64,000 nucleotides of DNA from Methylobacteriaceae bacterium (GTDB taxonomy: Bacteria; Pseudomonadota; Alphaproteobacteria; Rhizobiales; Beijerinckiaceae). The notes under the pieces are model-generated. The model was given only the letters and a program-made list of their open reading frames with translations. It ran no database searches and was not told the origin of the DNA. Location of the stretch: the NCBI GenBank assembly GCA_020638135.1, contig JACKJE010000016.1, positions 1 through 64,000 on the forward strand. The letters are read 5' to 3'. A program made the translations under genes and the position numbers. Of the stretch, positions 16,884-25,229 are shown piece by piece (positions within the stretch are counted from its first letter, which is position 1; every line of letters starts with the position of its first letter).

Positions 16884-17672
16884 ATGAGCGCGACCGAATT
16901 TGCAGGGCGTCACGTCCTCGTGACGGGCGCGGGCTCCGGGATCGGAGCGGCCATCGCACAGGCCTTTGCGGAACGTGGCGCGCGCGTCTCGCTCGCCGGC
17001 CGCCGCCGCGCGCCGCTGCAAGATGTTGCGCGCGCGCTGCCTCCCGGCGCATCGCTCGTGCTCGCCGATTTCGACGTCACGAAGGCCGCCGCCATCGCCA
17101 ATGGGCTCAACATTGCACGTGAAAAATTCGGCGCCGTCGACATTCTCGTCAACAATGCTGGCGACGCGCCGAGCGCGCCCTTCGAGAAAATCGACGAAGC
17201 CATGTGGTCGCATACGATCGGCGTCGATCTCACCGGCGTCTTTCTGGTGACGCAGGCCGTGCTGCCCGATCTGCGCAAACGTGGCGCCGGCGCCCGCATC
17301 GTCAACATCGCCTCGACCGCGGGACTCAAGGGCTATGCCTATGTCGCCGCCTATTGCGCGGCCAAGCACGGCGTCATCGGTCTCACGCGCGCGCTCGCAC
17401 TCGAACTGGCGCGCGCCGGCATTACCGTCAACGCCATCTGTCCGGGCTTTGCCGATACGCCGCTCGTTCAGCGCTCGGTTGACGCGATCGTCGCCAAGAC
17501 CGGCCGCACGGCGGACGAAGCGCGGCGCGAACTGGCGAAAAACAATCCGCAGGGTCGGCTCATCGATCCCAAGGAAGTGGCGGCGGCGACGCTGTGGCTC
17601 GCGTCGTCAGCCGCGCATTCCATCACCGGCCAGGCGCTGCCGATCGCCGGCGGCGAAGTGATGGCCGGCTGA
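16884..17672 (+). CDS. SDR family NAD(P)-dependent oxidoreductase
   Basis: The 262-residue protein is a classical short-chain dehydrogenase: TGAGSGIG cofactor motif at about 13-20, NNAG near residue 90, a catalytic Ser in NIASTAG and the Y-x3-K pair in YCAAKHG. C-terminal residues include the usual AGGEVMAG ending of 3-hydroxyacyl-CoA dehydrogenase-like members. The gene follows the monooxygenase after 9 bases and precedes the ligase. It is well placed to oxidise or reduce a cyclic 3-hydroxyacyl-CoA intermediate of the anthranilate route, but the substrate is inferred. Confidence 0.88.
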   Translation: MSATEFAGRHVLVTGAGSGIGAAIAQAFAERGARVSLAGRRRAPLQDVARALPPGASLVLADFDVTKAAAIANGLNIAREKFGAVDILVNNAGDAPSAPFEKIDEAMWSHTIGVDLTGVFLVTQAVLPDLRKRGAGARIVNIASTAGLKGYAYVAAYCAAKHGVIGLTRALALELARAGITVNAICPGFADTPLVQRSVDAIVAKTGRTADEARRELAKNNPQGRLIDPKEVAAATLWLASSAAHSITGQALPIAGGEVMAG

Positions 17673-17696
17673 AACGCAGGAAGATCGGAGGACGCC

Positions 17697-19358
17697 ATGT
17701 CCGCAGGCGACACGCGACGGGGAGGAAGGCTCGGACCGAGCGGCCATGTCGACACATTCGCGCGCGACAACCTCCCGCCGCGCGAACAATGGCCGGACTT
17801 TCTGCTCGACCGTCCCGAGTTTCAATATCCCGACTGGCTGAACGCCGGCGTGGAGCTGAGCGATCGTCTCGTCGAACAGGGCTTTGGCGATCACATCGCG
17901 CTGATCGGCAACGGCCGCGTGCGCACCTACAAGGAACTGTCCGACTGGACCAACCGCCTCGCCCATGCGCTGGTCGAGGATTTCGGCGTCAGGCCGGGCA
18001 ATCGCGTGCTCGTACGCTCCGGCAACAATCCCGCAATGGTCGCCGCCTGGCTCGCCGCGACCAAGGCCGGCGCTGTCGTCGTCAACACCATGCCGATGCT
18101 GCGCGCCGGCGAACTCACGCAGATCATCGACAAGGCGCAAGTCTCGCTCGCGCTTTGCGACAGCAGGCTTGCGGAAGAACTCGAGACGGCGGCTGCGACC
18201 AGCGCCGTCCTGAAACGCATCGTGCATTTCGACGGCACCGCCAATCACGAGGCGGAGCTCGATCGCGCCGCGCTCCACAAGTCGACGCGCTTCGAGGCGG
18301 TGAAGACCGGCCGCGACGACGTCGCGCTGCTCGCCTTCACCTCCGGCACGACCGGCAAGCCCAAGGCGACGATGCATTTTCATCGCGACATCCTGCTGAT
18401 GGCCGATGGCTATGCGCGCGAAGTGCTGAAGATCGAACCAAAAGACGTGATCGTCGGCTCGCCGCCGCTCGCCTTCACTTTCGGCCTCGGCGGGCTCGCG
18501 GTGTTTCCGTTGCGCGTCGGCGCGACCGCGACGCTGATCGAGACCGCGACGCCGCCCAATCTCGTCAAATATATCGACGCCTATCGCGCGACCATCGTCT
18601 TCACTGCGCCGACAGCCTATCGCGTGCTGCTCGGCGCCTTGAAGGACGGCGCGGATTTTTCCTCGCTGCGGCTCGCCGTCTCCGCCGGCGAGACCCTGCC
18701 CAAGCCCGTCTACGACGACTGGATCGCCAAGACCGGCGTGGAAATTCTCGACTCCATGGGTTCTACCGAGATGATCCATGTCTTTATTACGAGCCGCATC
18801 GGCCAGTCGCAGGGCGGCGTGACGGGGCGGCCCGTCACCGGCTATGACGCGCGCATTGTCGACGACGACATGAACGATGTTCCCGCCAACACGCCGGGAC
18901 GTCTGGCGGTGCGCGGCCCCACGGGCTGCCGCTATCTCGCCGACGAGCGCCAGTCGAACTACGTGCGCGACGGCTGGAATCTCACGGGCGACACCTTCAC
19001 CTGCGACGAGAACGGGCTGTTCCGCTTTGTCGCCCGCGCCGACGACATGATCATCTCGTCGGGCTACAACATCGCGGGCCCCGAGGTCGAAGCCGCGCTG
19101 CTCGCCCATCCCGCCGTCGCCGAATGCGGCGTCGTCGGCGCGCCCGACGAGGAGCGCGGCGAAATTGTCGCCGCCTATGTCGTGCTGGCGTCCGGGCAAT
19201 CGCCATCGCCCGTACTCGCGAGCGCGCTGCAGGATCACGTCAAGGCGACGCTCGCGCCCTACAAATATCCGCGCGTCGTTCATTTCGTCGACGCGCTGCC
19301 CAAGACGTCGACCGGAAAGATTCAACGCTTCGTGCTGAGAGCCGAAGCACGCCAATAG
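17697..19358 (+). CDS. Aryl-CoA ligase, probably 2-aminobenzoate-CoA ligase
   Basis: The 553-residue ANL-family enzyme carries the phosphate loop AFTSGTTGKPKATMHFH (about 213-229), the SMGSTEM adenylate motif, GDTF and the C-terminal PKTSTGKIQRF lysine motif. The N-terminal part (HVDTFARDNLPPREQWPDF) is typical of benzoate/2-aminobenzoate-CoA ligases. It activates the aromatic acid with ATP and CoA, the first step of the pathway whose second step is encoded at 14574. It is followed after 8 bases by the RidA-like gene, and the four genes form one operon. Confidence 0.88.
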   Translation: MSAGDTRRGGRLGPSGHVDTFARDNLPPREQWPDFLLDRPEFQYPDWLNAGVELSDRLVEQGFGDHIALIGNGRVRTYKELSDWTNRLAHALVEDFGVRPGNRVLVRSGNNPAMVAAWLAATKAGAVVVNTMPMLRAGELTQIIDKAQVSLALCDSRLAEELETAAATSAVLKRIVHFDGTANHEAELDRAALHKSTRFEAVKTGRDDVALLAFTSGTTGKPKATMHFHRDILLMADGYAREVLKIEPKDVIVGSPPLAFTFGLGGLAVFPLRVGATATLIETATPPNLVKYIDAYRATIVFTAPTAYRVLLGALKDGADFSSLRLAVSAGETLPKPVYDDWIAKTGVEILDSMGSTEMIHVFITSRIGQSQGGVTGRPVTGYDARIVDDDMNDVPANTPGRLAVRGPTGCRYLADERQSNYVRDGWNLTGDTFTCDENGLFRFVARADDMIISSGYNIAGPEVEAALLAHPAVAECGVVGAPDEERGEIVAAYVVLASGQSPSPVLASALQDHVKATLAPYKYPRVVHFVDALPKTSTGKIQRFVLRAEARQ

Positions 19359-19366
19359 GAGGTCTC

Positions 19367-19759
19367 ATGCACAAGATCGTTCAGCCCGAAGGCTGGCCGC
19401 GCCCCAAAGGCTACGCCAATGGCGTGCTCGCGCAGGGCAGGATGCTGTTCGTCGCCGGCCAGGTCGGCTGGAACGAGAAGGAGCTGTTCGACAGCGACGA
19501 TTTCGTCGCGCAGACCGAACAGGCCTTGAAGAACATCGTCGCGATTCTCGCGGCCGGCGGCGGCAGGCCCGAGCACATTGCGCGCATGACCTGGTATGTG
19601 ACGGACAAGCAGGACTATCTCGGTCGCCTCGCCGAGATCGGCGCGGTCTACCGCAAGGTGATAGGCCCGGTCTACCCCGCCATGTCGCTGGTGCAGGTGG
19701 CGGGCCTCGTCGAACACGGCGCCAAGCTGGAAATCGAGGCGACCGCCGTCATACCCTGA
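19367..19759 (+). CDS. RidA-like (YjgF/UK114) protein, atypical active site
   Basis: The 130-residue protein has the RidA fold markers VAGQVGWN (29-36) and EIEATAVIP at the end. RidA proteins hydrolyse enamines/imines with release of ammonia. In this pathway the monooxygenase/reductase produces a cyclic 2-amino-enoyl-CoA, an enamine, so a RidA-type deaminase would fit well. However, the Arg of the PxRS motif that is essential in canonical RidA is replaced by Met106 (YPAMSLVQV). The protein is therefore either a different subfamily with another catalytic residue or not an imine deaminase. The start follows an AGGAGG site. Confidence 0.88.
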   Translation: MHKIVQPEGWPRPKGYANGVLAQGRMLFVAGQVGWNEKELFDSDDFVAQTEQALKNIVAILAAGGGRPEHIARMTWYVTDKQDYLGRLAEIGAVYRKVIGPVYPAMSLVQVAGLVEHGAKLEIEATAVIP

Positions 19760-19785
19760 AGAGGAACAACAGGCGGGATTCGATC

Positions 19786-20685
19786 ATGCATGACGGCGCT
19801 TCACGCGCGCGGCTCTGGCTCGGCGGCGCACGGCCGCAGACGCTGGTTCTGTCGCTGACGCCGATCATGGTCGGCGCCGCCTATGCGTTCGCGGTCTTGC
19901 ATCGCCTCGCGCTCGCGCCTGTGCTCGCGGCGACGCTGTCGGCGATCGCGATCCAGATCGCGACCAATCTCGCCAATGATTCCGCCGACGGCGGGCGCGG
20001 CGGCGACGGCGCCGAACGGCTTGGCCCGGCGCGCCTCGTCGGCGCAGGGCTGATGTCGGCCGAAAGCGTGCGGCGCGGCGCTCTGATCGCGAGCCTCATT
20101 GCCGCCCTCGCGGGCGCAATCGTCGTCGCTTACGGCGGCCTGCCCATTCTTGCCGTCGGCGTCGCCTCGCTCGTCTGCGCATGGGCCTATTCCTACGGCC
20201 CCGCGCCGATCTCGGCTTCGCCGCTCGGCGAGATCTTCGTCATTCTGTTCTTCGGGATCGCGGCGACGGTGGGAACCGTCTGGATCGCGGCCGGCGCGCT
20301 CGATGCGACAGCGATCCTGCTCGGCGCGGCATTGGGTCTGCCCGCCGCCGCCGTGCTGACGGTCAACAATCATCGCGACCGCGCGCAGGATGCGGCGAAC
20401 GGCCGGCGCACGCTCGCCATCCTCCTCGGCGCGCGCGCGACCGTGTGGCTCTACGGGTTCGAACTTGCCGGCGCCGCGCTGCTTTCGGCCTATGCGCTGC
20501 TGCCGCTGTCGCGGGCTGCGATCCTGATCGCGCTCATCGGCGCCGGCGCGGCGCTCGTGCGCGCGGCCGCGCTCGCGCATGTCCCGGTTTCGCGCGCGCT
20601 CAATGCGCAGCTCGTCGCAACCGTGCGTTTCCAGATCGCGCTGGCGGCCGGCGTCATCGCGCTGCTGCTCGGTCTGCCGCGCTGA
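19786..20685 (+). CDS. UbiA-family prenyltransferase, MenA-like
   Basis: The 299-residue membrane protein has about eight hydrophobic helices and the first Asp-rich prenyl-diphosphate motif NLANDSADGGRGGD (about 60-73). The second motif region (VNNHRDRAQDAANGRRT) gives another Asp cluster. The layout resembles 1,4-dihydroxy-2-naphthoate prenyltransferase (MenA) more than UbiA. No other menaquinone genes are seen nearby, and most alphaproteobacteria use ubiquinone only, so the accepted aromatic substrate is uncertain. It begins 26 bases after the RidA gene and may be read from the same transcript, ending in the shared terminator. Confidence 0.78.
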   Translation: MHDGASRARLWLGGARPQTLVLSLTPIMVGAAYAFAVLHRLALAPVLAATLSAIAIQIATNLANDSADGGRGGDGAERLGPARLVGAGLMSAESVRRGALIASLIAALAGAIVVAYGGLPILAVGVASLVCAWAYSYGPAPISASPLGEIFVILFFGIAATVGTVWIAAGALDATAILLGAALGLPAAAVLTVNNHRDRAQDAANGRRTLAILLGARATVWLYGFELAGAALLSAYALLPLSRAAILIALIGAGAALVRAAALAHVPVSRALNAQLVATVRFQIALAAGVIALLLGLPR

Positions 20686-20693
20686 GACAAAAG

Positions 20694-20728
20694 AAAAGCC
20701 CCGCCGCAATGCGCGACGGGGCTCTTTT
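20694..20728. terminator. Bidirectional rho-independent terminator
   Basis: The inverted repeat AGCCCCGCCGC-AATGC-GCGACGGGGCT is flanked by AAAA on the left and TTTT on the right, so it can end transcription of the prenyltransferase gene from the left and of acnB from the right. Confidence 0.85.
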
Positions 20729-20747
20729 CACAACAGCGAACGTCCGA

Positions 20748-23339
20748 TCAGGCGCCGACCGTCTCCGCCACTTCCACGAATTCCGGAATCTGGTCGAAAT
20801 TCATGTAGCGATAGACTTCCGCGCCCTTGCCCGCGAGGCCGCCGACCGCCGCCATATATTCCTCCATCGTCGGGATCCTGCCGAGCAGAGCGCCGACGGC
20901 GGCGAGTTCGGCCGACGAGAGATAGACGCGCGTGTCGATGCCGAGGCGGTTCGGGAAGTTGCGCGTCGAGGTCGAGAGCGCGGTCGAACCCTTGCGGATC
21001 TGCGCCTGGTTGCCCATGCACAGCGAACAGCCCGGCATTTCCATGCGCGCGCCGGACTTGCCGAGGGTCGCGTAATAGCCCTCTTCGGTCAGGATATGCG
21101 CGTCCATCTTGGTCGGCGGCGCGATCCACAGGCGCGTCGGAATGTCCGACTTGCCGGCCAGAATCTTACCCGCCGCGCGGAAATGGCCGATGTTGGTCAT
21201 GCACGAGCCGATGAAGACCTCGTCGACCTTGTCGCCGGCGACGTCGGACAGCGTCTTGATGTCATCGGGATCGTTCGGGCAGGCGAGCAGCGGCTCCTTG
21301 ATCGCGTTGAGATCGATCTCGAACACCGCCGCATATTCGGCGTCCGCGTCGGGCTGCATAAGATGCGGATCGGCGATCCACGCTTCCATTTTCGCGATGC
21401 GGCGCTCGAGCGAACGCTTGTCCTGGTAGCCCTGCGCGATCATCCACTTCATGAGCACGATGTTCGAGCGCATGTATTCGATGATCGGCTCCTTGTTGAG
21501 CCGCACGGTGCAGGCCGCAGCCGAGCGCTCAGCGGAAGCGTCGGACAGTTCGAACGCCTGCTCCACCTTGAGATTCGGCAGACCCTCGATTTCCAGGATG
21601 CGGCCGTTGAAGACGTTCTTCTTGCCCTTCTTCTCGACCGTGAGATCGCCGGTCTTGAGCGCCGCATGGGGGATGGCATTGACGAGATCGCGCAGGGTCA
21701 CGCCCGGCTGCATCTCGCCCTTGAAACGCACGAGAACCGATTCCGGCATGTCGAGCGGCATCACGCCGGTCGCCGCAGCGAAGGCGACGAGCCCCGAGCC
21801 CGCCGGGAAGGAAATGCCGATCGGGAAGCGCGTATGGCTGTCGCCGCCCGTGCCGACCGTATCGGGCATGAGCAGGCGGTTCAGCCAGGAATGGATCACG
21901 CCGTCGCCCGGCCGCAACGAAATGCCGCCGCGGTTGGAGATGAAGGTCGGCAGGTCGCGATGCGTCTGCACGTCCACGAGCTTCGGATAGGCCGCGGTGT
22001 GGCAGAAGGACTGCATCACCAGATCGGCGGAGAAGCCGAGGCAGGCGAGGTCCTTCAGCTCGTCGCGCGTCATCGGCCCGGTCGTGTCCTGCGAGCCGAC
22101 CGTCGTCATCTTCGGCTCGCAATACGTGCCCGGACGAATGCCTTTGCCCTCGGGCAGACCGCAGGCGCGCCCGACCATCTTCTGCGCGAGCGTGAAGCCC
22201 TTGCCCGTGTCCTTGGGCTGCGCGGGCATGCGGAACAGCGTCGAGGCCGGCAGGCCCAGCGCCTCACGGGCGCGCGTCGTCAGGCCGCGGCCGATGATCA
22301 GCGGAATGCGGCCGCCGGCGCGCACTTCGTCGAAGATCACGTCCGACTTGACCTTGAACTCTGCGATCACCGCGCCGTTCTTCAGCGCCTTGCCGTCATA
22401 GGGCCGCAGTTCGATGACGTCGCCCATCTCCATCTGCGAAACGTCGAGCTCGATCGGCAGCGCGCCGGCGTCTTCCATCGTGTTGTAAAAGATCGGTGCG
22501 ATCTTGGAGCCGAGGCACACGCCGCCGAACTTCTTGTTCGGCACGTAGGGAATGTCCTCGCCGGTGAACCACAGCACCGAATTGGTCGCCGACTTGCGCG
22601 AAGACCCAGTGCCGACGACGTCGCCGACGTAAGCCACCGGATTGCCCTTGGCGATCAGCTTCTCGAGCTGTTTCACCGCGCCGCGCACGCCCGGCTCGTC
22701 CGGCTCGATGCCGGGGCGCGGGTTCTTCAGCATGGCGAGCGCATGCAAGGGAATGTCGGGGCGCGTCGAGGCGTCGGGCGCGGGCGACAGATCGTCGGTG
22801 TTGGTCTCGCCGGAGACCTTGAACACGGTGAGCGTCAGGGATTGCGGCACTTCCGGACGCGAGGTGAACCATTCCGCGTCAGCCCAGGACTGCATCACGC
22901 CTTTGGCGGTGGCGATGCCCTTGTCGGCCAGCTCCTTCACGTCGTGGAAATAATCGAACATCAGCAGGGTCTTCTTCAGACCCTCGGCGGCGACCGCGCC
23001 GACTTCCGCATCCGCCAGCAGGTCAATCAGCGGCTTGATGTTGAAGCCGCCGAGCATGGTGGCGAGCAGTTCGGTCGCGAGCTTCCGCGACACCAGCGCG
23101 TTCTTCTCCTCGCCCTTGGCGACCGCGTCGAGGAAGCCGGCCTTCAGTCGCGCGGCGTCGTCCACGCCCGCCGGCACACGATGGGTCAGCAAGTCGACAA
23201 GAAACGCCTCCTCGCCGGCCGGCGGCTGGCGCAGCAGCGCGATCAGTCCCTCGGTCTGCTTGGCGGACAGCGGCAGCGGCGGAATGCCGAGCGCGGCGCG
23301 TTCGGCGACATGGGCGCGGTAGGTTTCGAGCAGCGACAT
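20748..23339 (-). CDS. acnB: Aconitate hydratase B
   Basis: The 863-residue enzyme interconverts citrate and isocitrate in the TCA cycle. The AcnB domain order is visible: the N-terminal HEAT-like region (MSLLETYRAHVAERAALGI), the swivel domain (GTGSSRKSATNSV), and a C-terminal iron-sulfur core with cluster cysteines in SCMTNIGHFRAAG and the GCSLCMGNQA pair. Length is that of AcnB (about 860) and not AcnA. The start at 23339 follows AGAAGGA. A long open frame on the opposite strand is a GC-driven shadow. The gene ends at the bidirectional terminator. Confidence 0.96.
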   Translation of the reverse strand: MSLLETYRAHVAERAALGIPPLPLSAKQTEGLIALLRQPPAGEEAFLVDLLTHRVPAGVDDAARLKAGFLDAVAKGEEKNALVSRKLATELLATMLGGFNIKPLIDLLADAEVGAVAAEGLKKTLLMFDYFHDVKELADKGIATAKGVMQSWADAEWFTSRPEVPQSLTLTVFKVSGETNTDDLSPAPDASTRPDIPLHALAMLKNPRPGIEPDEPGVRGAVKQLEKLIAKGNPVAYVGDVVGTGSSRKSATNSVLWFTGEDIPYVPNKKFGGVCLGSKIAPIFYNTMEDAGALPIELDVSQMEMGDVIELRPYDGKALKNGAVIAEFKVKSDVIFDEVRAGGRIPLIIGRGLTTRAREALGLPASTLFRMPAQPKDTGKGFTLAQKMVGRACGLPEGKGIRPGTYCEPKMTTVGSQDTTGPMTRDELKDLACLGFSADLVMQSFCHTAAYPKLVDVQTHRDLPTFISNRGGISLRPGDGVIHSWLNRLLMPDTVGTGGDSHTRFPIGISFPAGSGLVAFAAATGVMPLDMPESVLVRFKGEMQPGVTLRDLVNAIPHAALKTGDLTVEKKGKKNVFNGRILEIEGLPNLKVEQAFELSDASAERSAAACTVRLNKEPIIEYMRSNIVLMKWMIAQGYQDKRSLERRIAKMEAWIADPHLMQPDADAEYAAVFEIDLNAIKEPLLACPNDPDDIKTLSDVAGDKVDEVFIGSCMTNIGHFRAAGKILAGKSDIPTRLWIAPPTKMDAHILTEEGYYATLGKSGARMEMPGCSLCMGNQAQIRKGSTALSTSTRNFPNRLGIDTRVYLSSAELAAVGALLGRIPTMEEYMAAVGGLAGKGAEVYRYMNFDQIPEFVEVAETVGA

Positions 23340-23595
23340 GTTTCGATCCTTCTGATCCCATAAGGGAATGATGAATTCCGCCGGCCTTGGAAAGCTGGAC
23401 CTTCGTCGCTGATCCGCCGCCGCGCCTTGCCGCGTCATACATCAATATTCGCGCTTGCGCTGCACAAAGACCTCTCACATTCGCATCGGCGGATGTGACG
23501 AATGCAGCGGGCGCTGCCGACGTCGCGTCTTATGGTATTGATATTGCGCTGTTTATTCTAGCCTGCCGCTGACGCCGCGTCCTGCGCCGGGCCGC

Positions 23596-23970
23596 TCAAG
23601 CGGCGGCTTCGCCGGACGCCATCCAGCGGCGCGCCGCCTCGGCCTGATCCGCAGGAAAGGCGCGGAATTCGCCCGGCGACATCAGGCCCCACAGCCGCAT
23701 CGCCCAGTCGATCCAGCCGGGGCCGCCGACCACAGCCATGCGGCCGATGTCGGCGCGATGCTTCAGCCCGTAGCGGGCGTCGTCCCACACGGCGGCGGGC
23801 TCGAGCCGCAGCGGATCGTCGAGCAGGACGAGCGCGTTGAGCTTGCGATGCTGCGCCAGCACCGCGTCGAGCGCGGGAATCAGCGTGTTCTTGTAATCGG
23901 CGTCGGTCAGGACGCCGCTTGCGCGCACAACAACCGTGTCGCCGGCGCTCTCGGGCAGAATTTCGATCAT
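23596..23970 (-). CDS. STAS/SEC14 (SpoIIAA-like) domain protein
   Basis: The 124-residue product starts MIEILPESAGDTVVVRASGV and shows the SpoIIAA-like pattern: a TDADYKNTLIPALDAVL helix, LNALVLLDDP strand and RMAVVGGPGWIDW. This small family is common in proteobacteria; members may bind lipids or act as anti-anti-sigma-like modules, but the role is unknown. It lies about 105 bp after the amidohydrolase gene on the same strand and could be the tail of the corrinoid operon, though the gap is larger than those inside the operon. Confidence 0.72.
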   Translation of the reverse strand: MIEILPESAGDTVVVRASGVLTDADYKNTLIPALDAVLAQHRKLNALVLLDDPLRLEPAAVWDDARYGLKHRADIGRMAVVGGPGWIDWAMRLWGLMSPGEFRAFPADQAEAARRWMASGEAAA

Positions 23971-24075
23971 GGCTGCGCTCCAGTCTCCCGCGCTCTTGCG
24001 CCCGCGCATTCGCGAGGACAATCGCATTTCACCATTGGACTGGGGCGCCAGTTTGACGCGGCCCATTCACGCGCG

Positions 24076-25227
24076 TCAGACCAGCCGCGCGCCCTTGCGC
24101 AGAACGTCGGGCGCGTCGAACGGCGAGGCGTCGAAACAGATCAGGTCCCCGCGCTCGCCTGCGGCGATGGCGGTGGACGCGACATTCCACAGCCGTCGCG
24201 GCCGCGTGGTCGCGGCTTCGAGCGCCGCCGCCATCGGCACGCCGGCGTCGACGAAGTGGAAGATTTCGTCGACCAGCGCCGCGCCATGCACGACGCCCGG
24301 ACTGCCGGCGTCCGAGCCCGCGACCAGTTCGACGCCCTTGCGATGCGCGAGCCCGATATGTTCGGCGTGACCGTCGAGGATGCGGCGCAGATTGCCGATC
24401 GTGTTGGCGTCCCAACCCGCAAGCTCCGGCCGCGCCCACTGGAAATGCACCGGCGAGACGGTCGGAACCCAGGCAATGCGTTTGTCCGCCATCACGTCGA
24501 GAATGTCAGGCGTCATGAAGAAGCCGTGCTCGATCGAATCGACGCCGGCCGCGACCGCGACCTTCAGGCCCTCGAGCCCGCTGCAATGCGCGAAAGTCCT
24601 TTTGCCATACGCATGCGCCGTCGTCACGATGGCGCGCAATTCCTCTTCGTTGAATTGCGGCGCGCCCTTCACCTCGCCTGCCGCGAAATCGATGATGCCG
24701 GTCAGGATGATCTTGATGTCGTCGGCTGTCGCCGCCATGTCCGCGACGACAGGCGCGACATCGCCGCCGGCCTCGATGTCGCGCGCCATGAAGCCGCCAT
24801 AGCGCTTCGGGCGCTTGACGCCGAGACCTGGCGACCGGACCGCCACCCGGCCGCCGCGCTGTTCCGCACGGATCGCGTCGTTGACGCCGTAGCGGTCGCC
24901 GGCGTCGCGCACCAGCGTCACGCCCGCCGCCGCATTGCGCGCGATATTTTCGCGCGCCACGCGCAGCATCTCGTCCTTTGGCGCGTCGAGATAGGCGTTG
25001 CGCTTGTCGAAATCGAGTTCGCCGCCGTCGAGGAAGAGATGTGCATGCGCTTCGACCAGCCCCGGCATGACGAAAGCCACGCGCTGGTCGAACGGCGCCT
25101 CCGTCGCACGGCGATCGATCGCGGCGATCCGGCCATCCTCGACCGAAATCAGATGCGGCCCATCCTTCGCCGGATGCAGCGCGCATCCGTCGAAATAGCT
25201 GTCGGCCAGCAGGCGAAGCGCAGCCAT
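24076..25227 (-). CDS. Amidohydrolase family protein at the end of the corrinoid operon
   Basis: The 383-residue protein is a metal-dependent TIM-barrel hydrolase: the first metal motif H-x-H is in EAHAHLFLDGG, a metal His follows in RTFAHCSGL, another in SIEHGFFM, and the catalytic Asp is in AGSDAGSPG. An N-terminal beta-sandwich precedes it. Substrates of such imidazolonepropionase-like enzymes are usually cyclic amides. It begins 2 bases after the methyltransferase gene and so belongs to the operon. An imidazolonepropionase-like gene is also recalled from chloromethane-utilisation clusters, where its role is unclear; folate-related ring hydrolysis is a speculative idea. Confidence 0.85.
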   Translation of the reverse strand: MAALRLLADSYFDGCALHPAKDGPHLISVEDGRIAAIDRRATEAPFDQRVAFVMPGLVEAHAHLFLDGGELDFDKRNAYLDAPKDEMLRVARENIARNAAAGVTLVRDAGDRYGVNDAIRAEQRGGRVAVRSPGLGVKRPKRYGGFMARDIEAGGDVAPVVADMAATADDIKIILTGIIDFAAGEVKGAPQFNEEELRAIVTTAHAYGKRTFAHCSGLEGLKVAVAAGVDSIEHGFFMTPDILDVMADKRIAWVPTVSPVHFQWARPELAGWDANTIGNLRRILDGHAEHIGLAHRKGVELVAGSDAGSPGVVHGAALVDEIFHFVDAGVPMAAALEAATTRPRRLWNVASTAIAAGERGDLICFDASPFDAPDVLRKGARLV

Positions 25228-25229
25228 CG

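Noticed and set aside
20181..23363. Very long open frame on the forward strand opposite acnB
   Set aside because: The translation is rich in Arg, His and Leu, matches no family, and mirrors the codon structure of acnB. It is a GC-driven shadow.
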